Shown in pieces: positions 63,640-64,000 of a stretch of 64,000 nucleotides of DNA (within the stretch, counting starts at the first letter, position 1; every line of letters starts with the position of its first letter). The DNA is from Aquatica leii. Taxonomy: Eukaryota; Arthropoda; Insecta; Coleoptera; Lampyridae. The stretch is taken from assembly GCA_035610365.1 (NCBI GenBank), contig CM069432.1:3224001-3288000 (forward strand). Direction: 5' to 3'. Both the position numbers and the translations under genes were made by a program. The notes below the pieces were generated by a model, which did no database searches, was not told the DNA's origin, and was given only the letters and a program-made list of their open reading frames with translations.

Positions 63640-64000
63640 TGTTTGTGGTGTTATGGATACTTTATCTTCTTCGTTATTATTTATTTTTATTCGGGATAGA
63701 GCAGCAGCTACCACGTTTTCTTTTCCTTTTTTAAAAATTATATCAAAGTCAAATTCTTCTAACTTTAACTTCTATCTGACTAATCGTGAATTTGGTTCTT
63801 TTATTTTATACAACCATACTAGAGGATTATGGTCAGTTTCTACTATGAATGGTTTCCCATAAAGATCTGGTTTGAACTGTTTTACACAACGTAATATTGC
63901 TAATAGTTCCTTTTCGATCGTAGAGAATTTTTTTCTGCCGAACTTAATGTACGCGAATAGTATGCAATGGGTTGATTATTTTGACTTAATACTCCTCTTA
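63640..64000 (-). pseudogene. Errantivirus-like RNase H, partial
   Basis: The minus strand, with two stops, reads QNNQPIAYYSRTLSSAEKNS, SLRSKRNY, then PFIVETDHNPLVWLYKIKEP (catalytic TDH) and FDFDIIFKKGKENVVAAALSRI. The tail ISDFNDVLPNEQEEGIAHSV leads toward integrase. It continues beyond the window edge. Confidence 0.75.

Larger units (their letters stand above)
61212..64000 (-). mobile_element. Env-bearing gypsy (errantivirus-like) element, running off the right end
   Basis: On the minus strand the order is RNase H (64000-63640), integrase (63620-62601), then env-like frames (62502-62026 and 61877-61470). The pol-env order and env with a basic cleavage site followed by a fusion-peptide-like stretch are the hallmark of insect errantiviruses, LTR elements that acquired a baculovirus-F-like envelope gene. 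RT, protease, gag and the 5' LTR lie beyond the window. The 3' LTR is not seen, and a LINE tail replaces or interrupts the env end. Stops and frame changes mark it as an old copy. Confidence 0.8.

Noticed and set aside
1-64000. CRISPR arrays, bacterial operons, phage or toxin-antitoxin systems
   Set aside because: No regularly spaced repeats or prokaryotic gene organisation. Splice sites and retroelement content point to an animal nuclear genome.

Overview
The window looks like insect nuclear DNA (AT-rich, small GT-AG introns in one host gene, insect-type retroelements). A leaf-beetle-like or other coleopteran source is possible, but that is a guess from the retroelement mix and not something the sequence proves. 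Only one ordinary host gene is visible. It lies on the + strand and has four exons (27593-27780, 27839-28841, 42351-42580, 42633-42960). It appears to encode a secretory or membrane protein with two conserved blocks resembling the APD1-4 N and M (DUF4792/DUF4793) domains, a furin-like basic site and a C-terminal membrane segment. Its first exon(s) are not visible. Its third intron is 13.5 kb and is packed with transposons.

Everything else recognisable is mobile DNA, much of it nested. From left to right: a decayed RTE-like LINE (3.2-8.2 kb) split by a gypsy-type fragment; an I-clade LINE with RNase H (9.7-19.45 kb, minus strand) split by a near full-length RTE (12-bp target duplication) and by a 5'-truncated Jockey (13-bp target duplication); a hAT (ZMYM1-like) transposon; a pogo/CENP-B-like transposon; a hAT fragment; and an orphan Tigger-type end. 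The large host intron holds a Tc1-like element split by a second RTE copy, several Penelope-like GIY-YIG fragments, another pogo remnant, a LOA-like LINE and a Tc1/mariner fragment with a short 17-bp-TSD insertion. A small MITE lies downstream of the gene.

The most interesting structure is at 44.28-59.81 kb. Roughly 85-bp imperfect inverted repeats flank a 2.4-kb unit that encodes a protein of a widespread but poorly understood insect multicopy family (CYVCGE ... SDEHGERFH). A gypsy element (45286-52582, 4-bp TSD) and a BEL/Pao element (52959-58746, 5-bp TSD) inserted inside its reading frame. Removing both with one TSD copy each gives a continuous frame across the junctions. I infer that this protein family is carried by, and may be the transposase of, a DNA transposon.

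The right end holds a Tc1/mariner-type MITE with perfect 61-bp inverted repeats and an env-bearing gypsy (errantivirus-like) element running off the window. Its env reading frame is fused to a LINE tail. No tRNA, rRNA or CRISPR array was found that I can support.
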